64,000 bases of DNA, taken from assembly GCA_965153455.1 (NCBI GenBank), contig OZ234499.1, positions 3,025,731-3,089,730 on the forward strand. The letters run 5' to 3'. This DNA comes from Sphagnum compactum (taxonomy: Eukaryota; Bryophyta; Sphagnopsida; Sphagnales). Below the pieces are notes generated by a model, which ran no database searches, was not told where the DNA came from, and saw only the letters and a list, made by a program, of their open reading frames with translations. Both the position numbers and the translations under genes were made by a program. Numbering within the stretch: position 1 is the stretch's first letter; each line of letters opens with the position of its first letter. Shown here in pieces: positions 15,181 through 28,097 of this stretch.

Positions 15181-15999
15181 AATTTGAATGTCATTCATAA
15201 ATTGGATCAAGTTTGAACCAAAATTTCATGCCCACCAAAATGATGAAACCCTCCCAAAATTTATAAACCCAAAGCACCCAACAAAGGGGGAAAACAAAGA
15301 ACAAAAGGAAAGGACCCACGACCGAACCAAAAAACAAAAACTCCCAACCGGGGGGGGCAATAAAGAGTAGTGGCAAAAAACAAATACCTACCCCTTTGTC
15401 TCAAGAAGCATGTCAAAAAAGGAAAAGGGATGTACACTAGAAAGAACACCTATCTAAAAAGAACCTTCATTAGCGAGAACGTGGGTCTACTCACGTGCAA
15501 CATGAAAACCAACATATCTCACGATAGATGCAAAGGCATCCCACACGGCATCATGGGATGCCGTCCTTTCCTCGCCATGAGCGCAACAAAAAAGTTGAAT
15601 CCCCATGGAATCCAAAAGTTGGCCACATATGTAATGTGACATCCTAAGGGCCAAAAAATGGGGTAGGCCCAACTTGGTGCGCATCTCAAAAGAAAAAATG
15701 TTTAAGGCCAAATAGAAAAAAAAGGATGATTGGGCAGGCAAACAATCAAGCTCTTATTCTTGGCACTACACCAGACCTCAAACGTGCACAATGCACATTC
15801 GAAAGCAAATTCAAAAGGATGCTAGATAAAAAATGGTCATGTAATCTCTCTGAAATGGTATTTTAAAATTAATCTACACCCCTTTCTACAAGCTGTTCAA
15901 AAAGGGGTACGCATGATGCCACCACTACAGGAAGAAGTTCCCATGCTAGCTTCAAGTGAGCTTGAAATGAGAGTGAAACTTAACTATTCACCCTTATCA

Positions 16000-18400
16000 C
16001 CTCCAATAAGAACAAATGAGAATCTACCAAGAATTTTGATGCAATGACAAGGGCAACAAGACCCCAACTCCCAAGATAGGTTGTCGGTGCAATAAACTTA
16101 AAGGAAATGAAGCCAATTCTTCCAGAAAAAATGGGAAAAGAAATCTACTAACGCACTAAAGAAGCATGAGGGCATTTTAAAGAACTTGGGCCTAGGAGCC
16201 TCCCAAAAATCCCCATAAAAGGTGAATCAAAAGCCACAAGTTGATGTTGAAAGCTTGAAAGGGGAGAAAGGAACACAACAAATAAGACGACTTTTGGTTG
16301 AAACATTGAGGAAAGATACCAAAAAGAACCTAAACATCCCCTGACCTCAGGAATGCCTTGACGTGCCAAACATGGACTTGTTTGCGGCGGCTTGCAAAAA
16401 GGAAGAAGAAAAAGATACAAAACCAAAAATTATGTTTAAGACCCTGATGCCATCGAAAGGGCAGTAGAAACCGAAAGGAAGGGAGAACCCAAGAGGGAGT
16501 CCTGAAAGGGACCAAGCTAAGCACTTTTGCAAGGCTAAATGGTTAGCCCCACAAATGTTAATTGAGAGATGAAATGATCAAGAACAAAAAAGATGATATA
16601 AATTGGGCTTTAGATCTGGGTGTCATCAACTAAAGAGGGGAAGAGACAAGAGAGAAAAAACCTAGAGGATCAACGCAAAGCATGAAATTGGGCAAGAACA
16701 AAAAGGGGCCCAGTGAATTAATCGTCATAGCGCATGCCAACAGACGAAAGGAGGACAAATAAATTTCCTAATGGGGGATGACTAAAAAATAAAGGAATCT
16801 CCAAGGCATAAAACACATGAACAAAAAGGAAAAACTACAATAATTGGTTATGCTGCCCAAAGTTCTTAAAAAATGGCTTTACATGAAATGGAGTTGAAGG
16901 CATTCATGATGTCCACCTGAAACACCACCCAGTTGGGATGGACATTTAAAACAACTCGGATACCATGAACCACAACCTCACGCCCACCCTTAACAACCAC
17001 ATTGAATTGATGTGGTGATAAGTGCAAGGAGAATGCATCATGAAATTGAAAACACAATGCCCTATTCACCAAGCAATAAAATGCCTTGCCCACTACTATC
17101 AATGGAACACCTCTTAAAGGTTTGGCTACATCCAAAGCCTAACAACACCTAGATCCAAGCAAAAGACCTTGGGATACAACTTGCAGCCGCATAGGAACAC
17201 AATTAATGGAGTTGGATGAAACCACTCATTGAATCCTTTGGGTTGAAAGAATCTTCAGAGATGTTCAAAGACCATGTTTAAAGGACTTTTTATTGACAAA
17301 TGGAACAAACACATGAATGTTGACCTAAAAGAATCAAGAGAAAGTTTGAGGTCTGCATGCAATTGAAAATCCATGAGTGAATTCAAACAAGGGGAATCTG
17401 AGCCTACAAGATGCAAAGCTTGCAACACACTGACAATATTAAGAAGCTGAGGTTGGGGCAAGGGGGGTAAGAGCCTTGGTAGGAAATGCAAATTCCCCTA
17501 CACGTTAAAGGGCTTATAAATTTCATTTGAACCAACAAACAAAGGGAAGGATAGGGGCATAATCAAAAGATGGCTTGATCACCAAAGGAACCCAATTCGC
17601 AAGTAGTGCCACTATAAACACTTGTGCCCTATAAGATGCTCCACCTTAAGTTTATCCCAATCATTTGAAAATAATTGTTAAAGATGCGTTCTAGTTTTTC
17701 AATAGCCAGTTGACCCATCCTTACAGGGAAAGGTGAGACACCATTATGAAAACAAAATGAATAAATGTTAAGTAGCCACATCAAATGGATCCTAGGCAAG
17801 GTGATTGAAGGGGAAACAAAAAGCTATCTGCGCCTTTCGTTGCAAAACAAAAGGGATGTGCTAATACTAACAGGGTCAAGGAAGACCTAAATGAAAGGCA
17901 CCAAGGGGTCCAAAGTTAAAACCCAAGCCCACATAGTCAAAGGTGAAAAAAAGCCCATAGGGAAAACCAAAACGCTAGGGACACCATTTACAAGAAGAAC
18001 ATGAAAAGCTTGATTGTGCCTTTGGTGACACACCATGCCTCGCTATAAAAATAACGACCCACACCCGAAACAAAGGACGTTGCATTGGGCCCACCCTAGC
18101 CTGCAAGGGACAAGGAGGAACTAATCATGCAATGAACATGAAGAACCACACTAGGACTAAAGGAGGGAGGAGACCCTAAAGTTGAAAGCAAAACCACAAA
18201 AGGAACAAGAAAAGAGAACTTGATGTTAGGAAGGGGCAAAACCCCCTTAGAAGAAAGGAAAATTCAAGCAGAAAGGGAAGAGGAAATAGATGCCATCCAA
18301 AAAAAAAACAACCCCGAACAAATGGGTAACCCAAACCCCCAAAAACACAACCCATAACAAAAGGGTAACTCAAACCCAACCCAAAAAAAAAGAAAACCTC
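16000..18400 (-). pseudogene. Degenerate non-LTR-type reverse transcriptase element
   Basis: A minus-strand open block (17135-16866) encodes KPLRGVPLIVVGKAFYCLVN, then LSPHQFNVVVKGGREVVVHG, then HPNWVVFQVDIMNAFNSIS. The last part fits reverse-transcriptase motif A (hydrophobic-D-x-x-N-A-F-N), and the upstream blocks fit the RPI-(A/V)-VGE and QFGV-x-GG-EA-(I/V)-H patterns of a widespread group of non-LTR-like RTs. Both sides have only short open frames with stops and shifts, so the element is dead. The whole interval is unusually purine-rich on the plus strand. Ends and target duplications could not be located. Confidence 0.62.
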
Positions 18401-20779
18401 AATAGCTTCAAGCCTTCACACTCTACCAACGCCATCATTGCCTCCATGTTTTCCGGCAATGTTTGCCTTTCAATCTTCTTGGTGGGAATGCTTTTGCTTC
18501 TCCTTTCATAGCTTGCTATTTTTCTACGCTCATCGTTATCCTTCATGCAAATTGTCAAAGCTCCACCTTTGCTCCTCTCCTTCAATTGCTATGAACAAAC
18601 TCCTACGTGCTTATGATTTGGAATAGTAGTTTTAGCCAAAAGAACAATTGCAATTTGCAACTGTTGTTCTTGTTGTGGCTCAATGTAATTTCATCTCTAC
18701 AACTCATTGACTTTCAAATTACATTCAAGCTTTCTTGCCAATTTCGTCATAGTGCATTCAAACACCACAAGCAAGAGCTTCCTTTGCTAACAAACTTTAT
18801 TTGAATGTTAGTGTGATGCCTTAAGTGATGAGTAGCTGCTCCTGTTGATTCCCATTATTGAAAAAACCTAGACCAAAGATGAATGGACAGTCAAAAGCTA
18901 GACCAAAGGTGAATCATCTTTATATGAATATAAAAATGAAAAAAAAGTTGGTCATCTTCAAGGTTCAAAGAAGGTATTATTTTGAAAGAAGATGAAGGAA
19001 AGTTATTTATTAATAACACAATTTGTGTTGGACAACCTGAAAAGTGATAAAATTAATATAAAAGCTCTTCTTTTTTTAAATTAAAAAATAGTTTGATACA
19101 CTAATGGGACAATACAAAATGAGGTAAAGAAGAAGAAATAACACCAACACACTAGGAGTAAATTGTTAAAACGTGTAACTGATCGATTGAATTTGAATAA
19201 CTTCTTGTTCTAATAGTCTCATGTATGTAAAGTCCAAAGAAAAATCTAATAGTTGTTGATATCAATAATCAAAGGAATATTTGGGGATTCTAGGATTTTA
19301 TGGTTGTTGCAAAGGTTGAGTTTTTATTTTGCATCAAAAGATATGTAAACAAACATATGCATGGTTTTTCTTTTGCAAAGAGACATGGATTCCTTATGAA
19401 AAAAACACATGGTTCTATATTAAGGGGCATGGTTTCCATCATGTTGTAAAATATCATCAAATTATGATTTGTACGATGGATTTGGTTATTATTGTATATG
19501 ACATGGTTTTATATGAATGGGAATATATTCCAAGATGTTGTAAATTATCATCAATTATAACGTGTATGAAGGATTTGAAGATGATGGTAAAACATTGGAA
19601 AATACAAAGGTTTAGGTGAAACAAAAATGTGGTTTCTAAACAATCAATGTATTTAGAGGGTATTTGTTAATTAAGTTTTGGTGAATGACATTCATACATT
19701 TCACCACACAATGATGTTTATTATTGGGATATTATATATGGAAATAGAACCAAGTGAATGGCAAGTTTAGATCATGATATCTCTTTCCAATAAATCTTTG
19801 AAATTTGTTGAAAAATAGGAATGCCAAAATTCAAACATTAAATTTTGCAAGTCTTATTGTGTATCGGCAACACATGAAAGCAAGTTAGTTTTGGTTGGCT
19901 TTCTATGGTTTGGATTAGTCTTTTTCCTAAACTTTCTAAATGTGGTGTATTGCAAGCAACTGTTGCATAAGAAATATCAGTACTTCCTTCATCAATCACT
20001 AATTCCTTTTTTTTCACACAATGACCACACATGTATTAGTCCTTCACAAATGATTCTACGAACATACCTCTTGATGACCATCACCTCTGAATCCTCTGTT
20101 TACAACACTTACTATAACCTTGTTTTGGATGCATCCATCCTAGTGAACAACATCATACAAAATTCAAAGTGAACTTTCAACCACAAAATTACTTCAACCA
20201 TGACATCATTTTCATTTCACAATGTTTGTAAAAAACAATCTCATACTTTCATGAAGCAATTAATTCAGTGTCGTATGTGCAATAAGGTATATGCAATGGA
20301 CAACCACATAATGATAGCTTTGCATTCATTGTGGGTGTTTAGATTGGAGATGAGAGTCTATGTCCATGTTGTAGGGATGAAAAATATGGATGAATATAGG
20401 ACACACAACAAGTAATGAAGTTGGCCAACAAATACAAGTGAATTTGGGAACACAATAATAGCCAATAATAAATAATCAATTCAATCGTAAGTTACAAATG
20501 CACAATTATGACTGATCAACAGCCAAAGAATTGAGAAGGAGATAATGCCTTCTTCGTCTTTGATCAGCACACAAATCTCCACTCAACACAGGTGCGTTAC
20601 TTGATGTTCAGAATCCTGAGTTGGAATCTACAGCCAGTGACCTAACTCTATTCTCACTTTAAGGGGGCCATTACAAGTCCCGTCCTAACACAACCCAAAC
20701 TGCAGCATGTTGGCAACAAAAAACATATTGGGTGTGTGGTGAAACAAATGAAAATGTATTGAGACCTGTCCTAAAAAAC
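18401..20779. other. AT-rich spacer downstream of eIF2-beta
   Basis: No recognisable gene. Two diverged copies of a unit of about 94 bp can be aligned around 19443 and 19537 (shared GTTGTAAA-TATCATCAA words). The last few hundred bases are likely the eIF2-beta 3' flank. Confidence 0.5.
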
Positions 20780-23700
20780 CTAGGTTGTGGTCTTTCGCCG
20801 GCCAACCCTGGCCATGAACCCAGACTTGATAGGCGCCACTGACCGTGAACATCCACACTGCAACCATGCACTTATACCAATCAGAATCAGGAGGCATTGT
20901 CAATTGAGACTTGCAACTGTCTGTGACCTCACAATAACGTGGAATCCAAACAAGATGAACCCTTCGATTTGAAGAATTCTGAACACCAACATTTGCATCT
21001 ATGATAGAATTTGACTACACAACATTCTGTTCCCATGAAGTGTTAAAACCAGGATTATTCAGCTTAGATTTAAATAGATAATGTGTTTTCAAAGGAAACA
21101 TAAATGAACCAGAAGCAGAGTTACACACCTGCTCACAACGGAGAAAGAACAGACGGTTCTCTTTGGTCAAGATGGTATCAGGACTCTTGCATCCATTGCA
21201 CATCACATACTCATCTGCACAAGAACAGAAGTTCAAGCTCATGAGCACTTTGAATGGGTTTCCGTCGTGTTCCTAAATCTTCAAAGGAGGACTAAAGACA
21301 CCCAGTCAGATCTCAATTCAACAGAAGAATTCATAAAAATGGAGGCAACTGAAGTAAAAGAGATTGGGAACTTACTAACATAACGACGCAAGATTCCCTC
21401 AAAGACCTTGGGAGCAAACCGCCCTTTCACAACCAACCTCTGCTGTCCATCCAGTGACCCACTGGTCCCAAGCTCTGCAAGAAGAAATGCCATCACATGC
21501 TCCGGTTGACGATGCATTCTGCAAAAGCAAGAGGTGATATTTTGCACAGATTACAAAGTGGCCTTACGGTATCTTAACTCCAACCATGCACCAATTGGAT
21601 AATCAATGTTGTCAAAAGAGTAATGGCATGTATGCATAGAGCAGGATGCTACAAAGGAACAAAGTCGAAAAAGTAATGAAGTAACAAGGGAATGGTTTGT
21701 GTCATCATACGTTTTGCACAGATCCATGAAGTTGACGAATACAGTTTTCTGGGTACCCTCTCGAAGCACCTGAGGTGGCCTCATGACAGTGCGCCGCTTC
21801 TCTCCAGCCAACTCTGGATTGTTCTCTCTAAGTATGCTGAAGACACGCCCAAGAAGCTGTCACATCCCCACAGAACCAGACCCTCTTTCAATACAAAGTA
21901 ACACAAAAGAGTGTGCACTGCAAATCCACACTTCAAGCAGAAGAGAGGAAATGAACTTAATGCACAACCAGTCTTATACTTATAAGAACATCAGTCCTCC
22001 TACCAATGTCAGCCCAAATCAGATATACTCTAAGAAAGTTAATCAAGTTCCATAGCACATACCTCATTGTATTTGTAGTCACGATCTGATCCTTCCCAAG
22101 GGAAACGTACCCCCAGAACAATAGGTTCTGCCTCCTCTTCTCCCTCCCCTTCTCCAGTTTCTTCCTCTTCAACATCTGTACTCAACACCCATCAAACTGA
22201 TTTAGCCAATATCTTCCAATAGCATCTTCATTTAGAAGAAAAAGAAATTGTGGTCCAACACCAGATCTAAGCATTTCCTATTAAGATAAGGCATCAGCTG
22301 ATAAATTTCTCACTCAGATGCCCATGCATAAAGTAATAGCATGAGTGTCAGGCGAATCATTGTCGGTCAATACATCAGTTGCCAATTTCAATCAATTGGG
22401 TGTACTCTAGTTGAAGATTGAAAAAGACAAAGAATTCTCTAAACAGCTTCAAAATGGACAATGAAGTGCACCAATCCATGAAGCGTAGGCATCAATCAAC
22501 TGAAGTTAGTCTTCGATGAATCCATGCAAAAAGCAATGGCCTTGAGCGCATCATCAATTACGCCCCACAGCATGTGATCAAGCTTCATGATGTCAAGAAT
22601 TCTCACCACCGTCTTTTGGCCACCTAAAATCTCATGGTATCAGCTGGCTGACAAGCAGTATGTTACATGCACCCATGCACATAGCAGGGGCCTCAGGCAA
22701 TCACCAATGTTCATACATCCATTGCCCTGTGCCCTCAAGCATTCTCCAATAGAAAGTTTCAAGTGCTGGAAGCCTAAAGAAAACCTAAATACTGCTGGAC
22801 ATTGATTTCTTAGAGTCCTAGGGCATCAGCTAACAAGAAGTCCACATGCCCCATGCGCAAAATCATGGCACAAGAGTCAGGCGAATCATCGATGGGTTAA
22901 AACATCCTTTGCCTCTAAAACTCCTCAGTGCAAAAACATTTCAAGCATTGACACATTAAGATGTAAAAGAAGCACACTGATGTAAGAAACAAATATTGTG
23001 CTATGATTGCTCTCACAATGAGCAATCTAAGATTATATTAGAATGAATTTGGAAGCTGTGAGTTTCCATTATTTGTGCATATTTTGCCTTGATTCTGATG
23101 CTTCCCAAGACAATGTGAGAAACTGTACCTTGGACCACCACAAGAGACTTTGAGCTATCTTCTTCAGCAAAGTCACCTTCAACCTGCAAGTAACCCCCAC
23201 ATGCAGACAATTTACTTGAGTGTAATCCTCATCCCATCAATGCTTGAATTGAAATCACAGCATGTCTATCACACAGTGACCTCTAGTAAATAACTCCCAG
23301 ACTCAAATATGCAATATCCAAACACTAGAATATTTAGGCAAAAGAAGTATCATTAACACCCTCAAAAGAAGTATGCTTTCTTCTTACCTGTTTTTTCTTC
23401 TTTTTCTTCTTCAAACCTGCAAAAGCAGAATCTGTGCCATCTGCAACTGCAATCCAACCAACCAAGAACAACAAGGTTACAAAACCTAAAATAACCCTCA
23501 TTACAGTCAAGAATTCTCCATACCCAAACCCCTAAAACTAGACAAACCACATAGCCTTTGCAAAAACAAAAGTGGTTAGGGTTGAAAGCTCCTGGGCCGA
23601 CCCAGGTAGTACCTGCTAGAGCCTCGACTTTCTCTGTCACCTTATCAACGCTGTTCTCTGCTTCCTCATCTTGCATTCGAACTTTCTTCTTCTTCTTCTT

Positions 23701-24163
23701 CTTCTTCTTGGTGGGATCAAAAGGACCTATCTGCAAAACCAAAAAAGATGAGACCCAAAAAAAATTCTTAAGAAAAACAATATGAACAAACCCCATGTTC
23801 TTCACCGATGCCAAAGAGGTCTGGTCACTTCTGAATACAATTCTACCGAACTCCATCACTGCTGGGCTGTGTTCCTAACTGGTATCAAGATTAAAACCAG
23901 TACAACCAATTGCTTTCAATACAATCCATAGAAAAATAGAAAAACCCTAATACTTAGCTACTGATTCCTAACAGTGATGCTACTATTTTTTGATGAGATG
24001 CATATCACCCATCTGCCGAAACCAAATTCTAAACCATTCATGGTATCAAAAGGAAAGTTGATAAAATGAACTAAATCAGTTTGGACAGTGTAAAACTCAC
24101 CTCAACAGAGACATCCTCTTTGTACTCTTGGGGAACCTCATCAACAAGATCTTCGTTAGCCAT
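20780..24163 (-). CDS. EIF2B-beta (eIF2S2): Translation initiation factor eIF2 beta subunit
   Basis: eIF2-beta is part of the eIF2-GTP-Met-tRNAi ternary complex and contacts eIF5 and eIF2B through N-terminal lysine blocks. Nine exons: 24163-24101, 23730-23613, 23446-23388, 23183-23129, 22175-22063, 21856-21711, 21518-21376, 21214-21129, 20857-20780; all GT-AG, phases add up, 286 residues. N-terminus [20 protein letters not shown]. Lysine blocks: nine Lys in exon 2 and a seven-residue run at the end of exon 3. Acidic linker in exons 4-5. Conserved core: [63 protein letters not shown]-terminal C2-C2 zinc ribbon CNGC...CEQC, split by the last intron, then [12 protein letters not shown]. The exon 6 donor is AC-GTATGA. 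No lesion is seen. The symbol is descriptive; plant names vary. Confidence 0.95.
23685..23710. repeat. (CTT)n microsatellite inside eIF2-beta coding exon 2
   Basis: An uninterrupted CTT run on the plus strand encodes the nine-lysine block of eIF2-beta on the minus strand. Length changes would alter the lysine block without breaking the frame. Confidence 0.85.
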
Positions 24164-24297
24164 CAGGCAAATAGGTACTTCCAACAACACAGAAACACCT
24201 CCCTTTCTTTTAGGGTGCTACAAATAAATCCCTTCCTCCCCAGTGTTTGCAAAAACAAACCACCCAAGACAAAACAATCCCAAACAACAAGAATGAT

Positions 24298-24324
24298 GAC
24301 AACAACAACAACAACAACAACAAC
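24298..24324. repeat. (ACA)n microsatellite upstream of eIF2-beta
   Basis: About nine ACA units roughly 150 bp upstream of the eIF2-beta start codon, possibly in its 5' leader. Confidence 0.85.
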
Positions 24325-24408
24325 AGTGAGAAACAACAGCAATCGACTTGCTCAAAAAGAAGAAGACTACAACGACCCATTTGCTGAAAATGTGTCAGCA
24401 GAACATTC

Positions 24409-24549
24409 CAGAAAGCATGAAGCTTCAATCCTTTCTTCCCTTTCCGGTGGTGTTAGCCTATTCTGTGAAGTTTGAACTCAGAAAGCATGAAGCTTCAATC
24501 CTTTCTTCCCTTTCCAGGTGGTGTTAGCCTACTCTATGAAGTTTGAACT
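24409..24549. repeat. 70-bp tandem duplication upstream of eIF2-beta
   Basis: Copy 24409-24478 is followed directly by copy 24479-24549, with only a few differences and a one-base length difference. They start with CAGAAAGCATGAAGC and end with GAAGTTTGAACT. The near identity points to a recent event. Confidence 0.92.
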
Positions 24550-24753
24550 GGGTGAGTTCAATTTTGGTGGTAAACTGAGTTTCGTCCTGTCTTTCCTTTT
24601 TCCTGAGCGCCTCCACCGCTGCTACATATATTTTCACTGCTCCTAACTGTACAACTACTATAATTAGTCTCGAACCTTGTGCAGTAAATGCTGAGTATCA
24701 GCATTTCATACTGAGATTTATTAAAATATCTTTACTTTGTGGATACCACTGAA

Positions 24754-25100
24754 AGAGGTAAAAATTCCAAAACTCCCCAAGTTTTTTGAGTATCGGGCTT
24801 TTTCCCAGAATGCCCAAATTTTTTGGGCATGAATGAAAATTTTAAAAACCTATTATCATCTGCCCTTTTATTATCTGCCCGAAATTATCAGACTGAATCA
24901 AAATTTTCCAGAACTGCCTGATTTTTTTTTCCCAGCATCAGGAATTTTCCAGAGTGCAAAATTTTGAGATTTTTCCAACCCTTTATAATCTGCCCAAAAT
25001 TATCAGGCAGCATAAAAATTCCCAAACTGCCCACAAATTTTCAAGCATCCTGGAAAAAGTTTCTCAGGAATTCTCTCCAGAGTGCCCATTTTTGGGCAGG
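24754..25100. repeat. About three diverged tandem copies of a 115-bp unit
   Basis: The words ATTATCTGCCCGAAATTATC at about 24870 and ATAATCTGCCCAAAATTATC at about 24985 mark successive copies, with aligned AACTGCC and TTTTCCAGAGTGC words in each. A more diverged copy precedes them. No coding potential. Confidence 0.65.
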
Positions 25101-25299
25101 ATAGAAAAACAATCCTAAGTTTGCCCAAGCTGCCCAAAACCTTTTGCATAATTTGGAAAGCCCCTCAATGTGAAATGTTCAACATAGGAATTAAATTAAC
25201 CCCATTAAACTATTTTATCTATCTCCTTTGTGTGAACATAACTGGGGTTAGTTTACTCCTGATATTTGAGTCTTTTTTAACCCCAAAATCAAGAGACGG

Positions 25300-28097
25300 T
25301 TAAATGGAATGAAAATATCCTGGTTAACCCTTGGTGTGAATCCAGCTTAGCTTGAAAACGGTGATGGATGGTTTAGGGTTTAGGGATGGATGATGGGGTG
25401 AATAGGGAACCCTTTGCCTTTGGGTTGTAGTTCCCTACTTGACCATGGTTGTTAACTTGGTTTATGTTTTGAATAATTATTAACTTATGATTAAATAATT
25501 TTTGGAATTTTTAAAAAAATTTAATTTATGCCGAAAATGCTTGGGTACTATGATAATCACCTATTACCCTACCTACCTACCTATTATAAGGCCAACTTTT
25601 AGTTTGTAAGATTTCTAAGGTGAAACCCAACATCGAATAGTTCATCCACAACTAAATCTCAATAGGCATCCAATGGACCTCTAGCCATCTAGTAGGTCCA
25701 ATCGATTCCCTCTCAACTCCTTCCCTTGGAGATTCATTCCCTTTCCCATTTTGGATGTGATACTTCAATTGGTGACATTTCATCTACAAATGGTGTCACT
25801 ATGACTCAAAGCAACGCGGCAAACAAGTTTTTCAAGTTGTGTAAAGGAAGACTTTGGGTGGTGATATGGACTCTCTACTACAATATGTGACCAAGTTCAC
25901 TATGCATTTCATTAGTAAATTTTGAATGAACTTGGATACATATATCATGTTGAAAGTAATCAACCCCATGTTGATCAAGGATTAGTTGTTACACGCATAA
26001 TGAATTCATTATGTTAACTTCTTAATTCCTAGACTAGGCAATTAGGAGTCTAGACTAAATGATCTAACCTACCAACCTAGGTTAAGGGCCCTAAGCTAGG
26101 TTAGGTGGCTCGGCCACATAGGTTAAAAAGGTGGTCCCTAAGCAACTTAGCCTACCTAGCTTAGACTAGGTTACAAGAATTAAGGTTTGATGTTTTCATC
26201 TCCACCTTAAGAAACAAACTTCTTATCATTGCATAACCTTTTTTTCATGTGAAACATTTTTTTTTTAGGAATTTCTTTTTGTAGCCAAATTGGCTATCAT
26301 CCATAGGAAGATGTAAAAAAAGTGGTGATCATCCAAAAGCGATAAAGCCAAATATGGCTATCATCCATAGGAAGATGTAAAAAAAGTGGTGATCATCCAA
26401 AAGAGATAAAGCCAAATATGGCTATGAATCAAATATGAAATATAAAAACTTTTACCATGCTTTTATATTTTGTTTATCATGAAAACCAAATATAAAAATC
26501 TTGAGAGTTAAAAAAAGTTCCCCCTGATTTTTTGTGATTCAAAATCACTTAATTTTAAAAACTTTAATTGAGTCTTTTGATGAAATTTTAATTGGTAAAA
26601 AGAAAAAAAAGTGAAATAATTTGTCATAATATTTTAATAAACATTTTTTCTATCTTACCTAAATATCCTATTCAATCTGCCCTGGCTAATTTACTCTAAC
26701 CTATATAAACCTAAGTAAACTAGGTTAACTTAAAGCCTACCTAGGTTCTACTTAATCATACCGAGGGCCAAGATAGGTCTATACCCTAACAAGATCCAAT
26801 CCTAATAACTTACTTACCTATTTTACCCTTCTCTACCCTACCTACATACTTACCCTAACAACCTACCTAACCCAAGCTTTCCTTACCTACGTTCTTACCC
26901 TAGCAACTTACCTATGATTTACATACCTTACCCACCTATGACATAGGTACCCAACCCTAGTTACCTTCTTTTGTTCAATCCCAAAATGAATGGAGTATGA
27001 ATTTGTCAATAATTAATATATTTATTAAAAAAAATTATTTGAACATTTGTAAATCATACTAATTTTATTGAATAGATCTTCATAATGTGTTTGGTGACAC
27101 TAAACAATTCAAATGGCCAACTTCACAACATTATGTGCAAGTGTTACAAAATTGAAGATCAAACCTTTTTGAATACAACAATATTGGCAACACAAATAGA
27201 TATTAAAGCTACTACTATATATTATATTTAGTTATGGATATTTACTTTGGCTTCTAAGCTATTAAAGCATTTTCAAACTTAAATGAAACTCATACATCCT
27301 TATCTAGAATGTTCACCCAACTAATGAAGAGCTATGCAACATATTCACCTCGTTGCACAACATACTAACCGTTAATCTCAATTGAAGTTTCTTCAGTTGG
27401 CACTTGCACCCTATGTCCATGATCAATTAATTAAGTAATTAGTTAATTTCCTCCATGGAATGCAAAATCCAAGCTCTTGTCATGGAGTGGAAAAAAGAGC
27501 ACAAAACAAAAATGACACAAAACAATGTACAATTTTAAAAAAAAAAGTAAAACAAAAAACAAAAAAGAATAAAAGTAAACAAAAAGTAAAAACCATTGCC
27601 TACTTGTTGGAGCGAGGCATTGAGAGCTCAATAAGATCTAGTTCTAGAGCACACCAAACCCCAAGGTGGTTGGTTGTAGGGAGGCTGTTCATGATTTGCA
27701 CAAGGCGTTCAAGGTTGGTGGAGTTGAGGTTGTGGGGTTGTTGGGGAGTTGGGATCGAACCTTGATAGTTTGGAGACAAGTTGTCAACGAGATATTGCAA
27801 GGTTGCCCATGAGTTGAAGTTCAGGTTGCATGTTGAGAGTCATTTGTGTCTCAGAAAGGTAAGAAAGTGGTCTTCCAAAAATAGTGGGAATTCAGAACCT
27901 TACAGACTTTTTGCTTCCAAGCTAGTTTTCTTGAGAGGGAGGGCTCTTGTACAAGGATCCTGGAAACTCTTGGACAAGAATCCTGTAAGTCTGTTAGAAT
28001 CCCTACAACAGATCATATATCAGTACAATCATGATCATTCTCTGGATGTGAATTTCAATCAACTGCACATCCACGCATGCTTTGCTGCTAGGTTTTA
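25300..28097. other. AT-rich spacer with CCTA/CTAGGTTA-rich stretches
   Basis: No gene recognised. 25560-25590, 26040-26180 and 26660-26960 are dense in CCTAC, CTAGG and TTACC words in both orientations. A 64-bp tandem repeat lies at 26284-26432. The short open frames around 27460-27800 have no family features. Confidence 0.5.
26284..26432. repeat. 64-bp tandem repeat, 2.3 copies
   Basis: Copies 26284-26346 (63 bp), 26347-26410 (64 bp) and a partial copy from 26411. Full copies are nearly identical and contain GGCTATCATCCATAGGAAG and GTGGTGATCATCC. Confidence 0.92.

Noticed and set aside
27460-27800. Overlapping frames on both strands around 27.5-27.8 kb
   Set aside because: Low-complexity Lys/Asn-rich start, no conserved motif, no splice-consistent extension.
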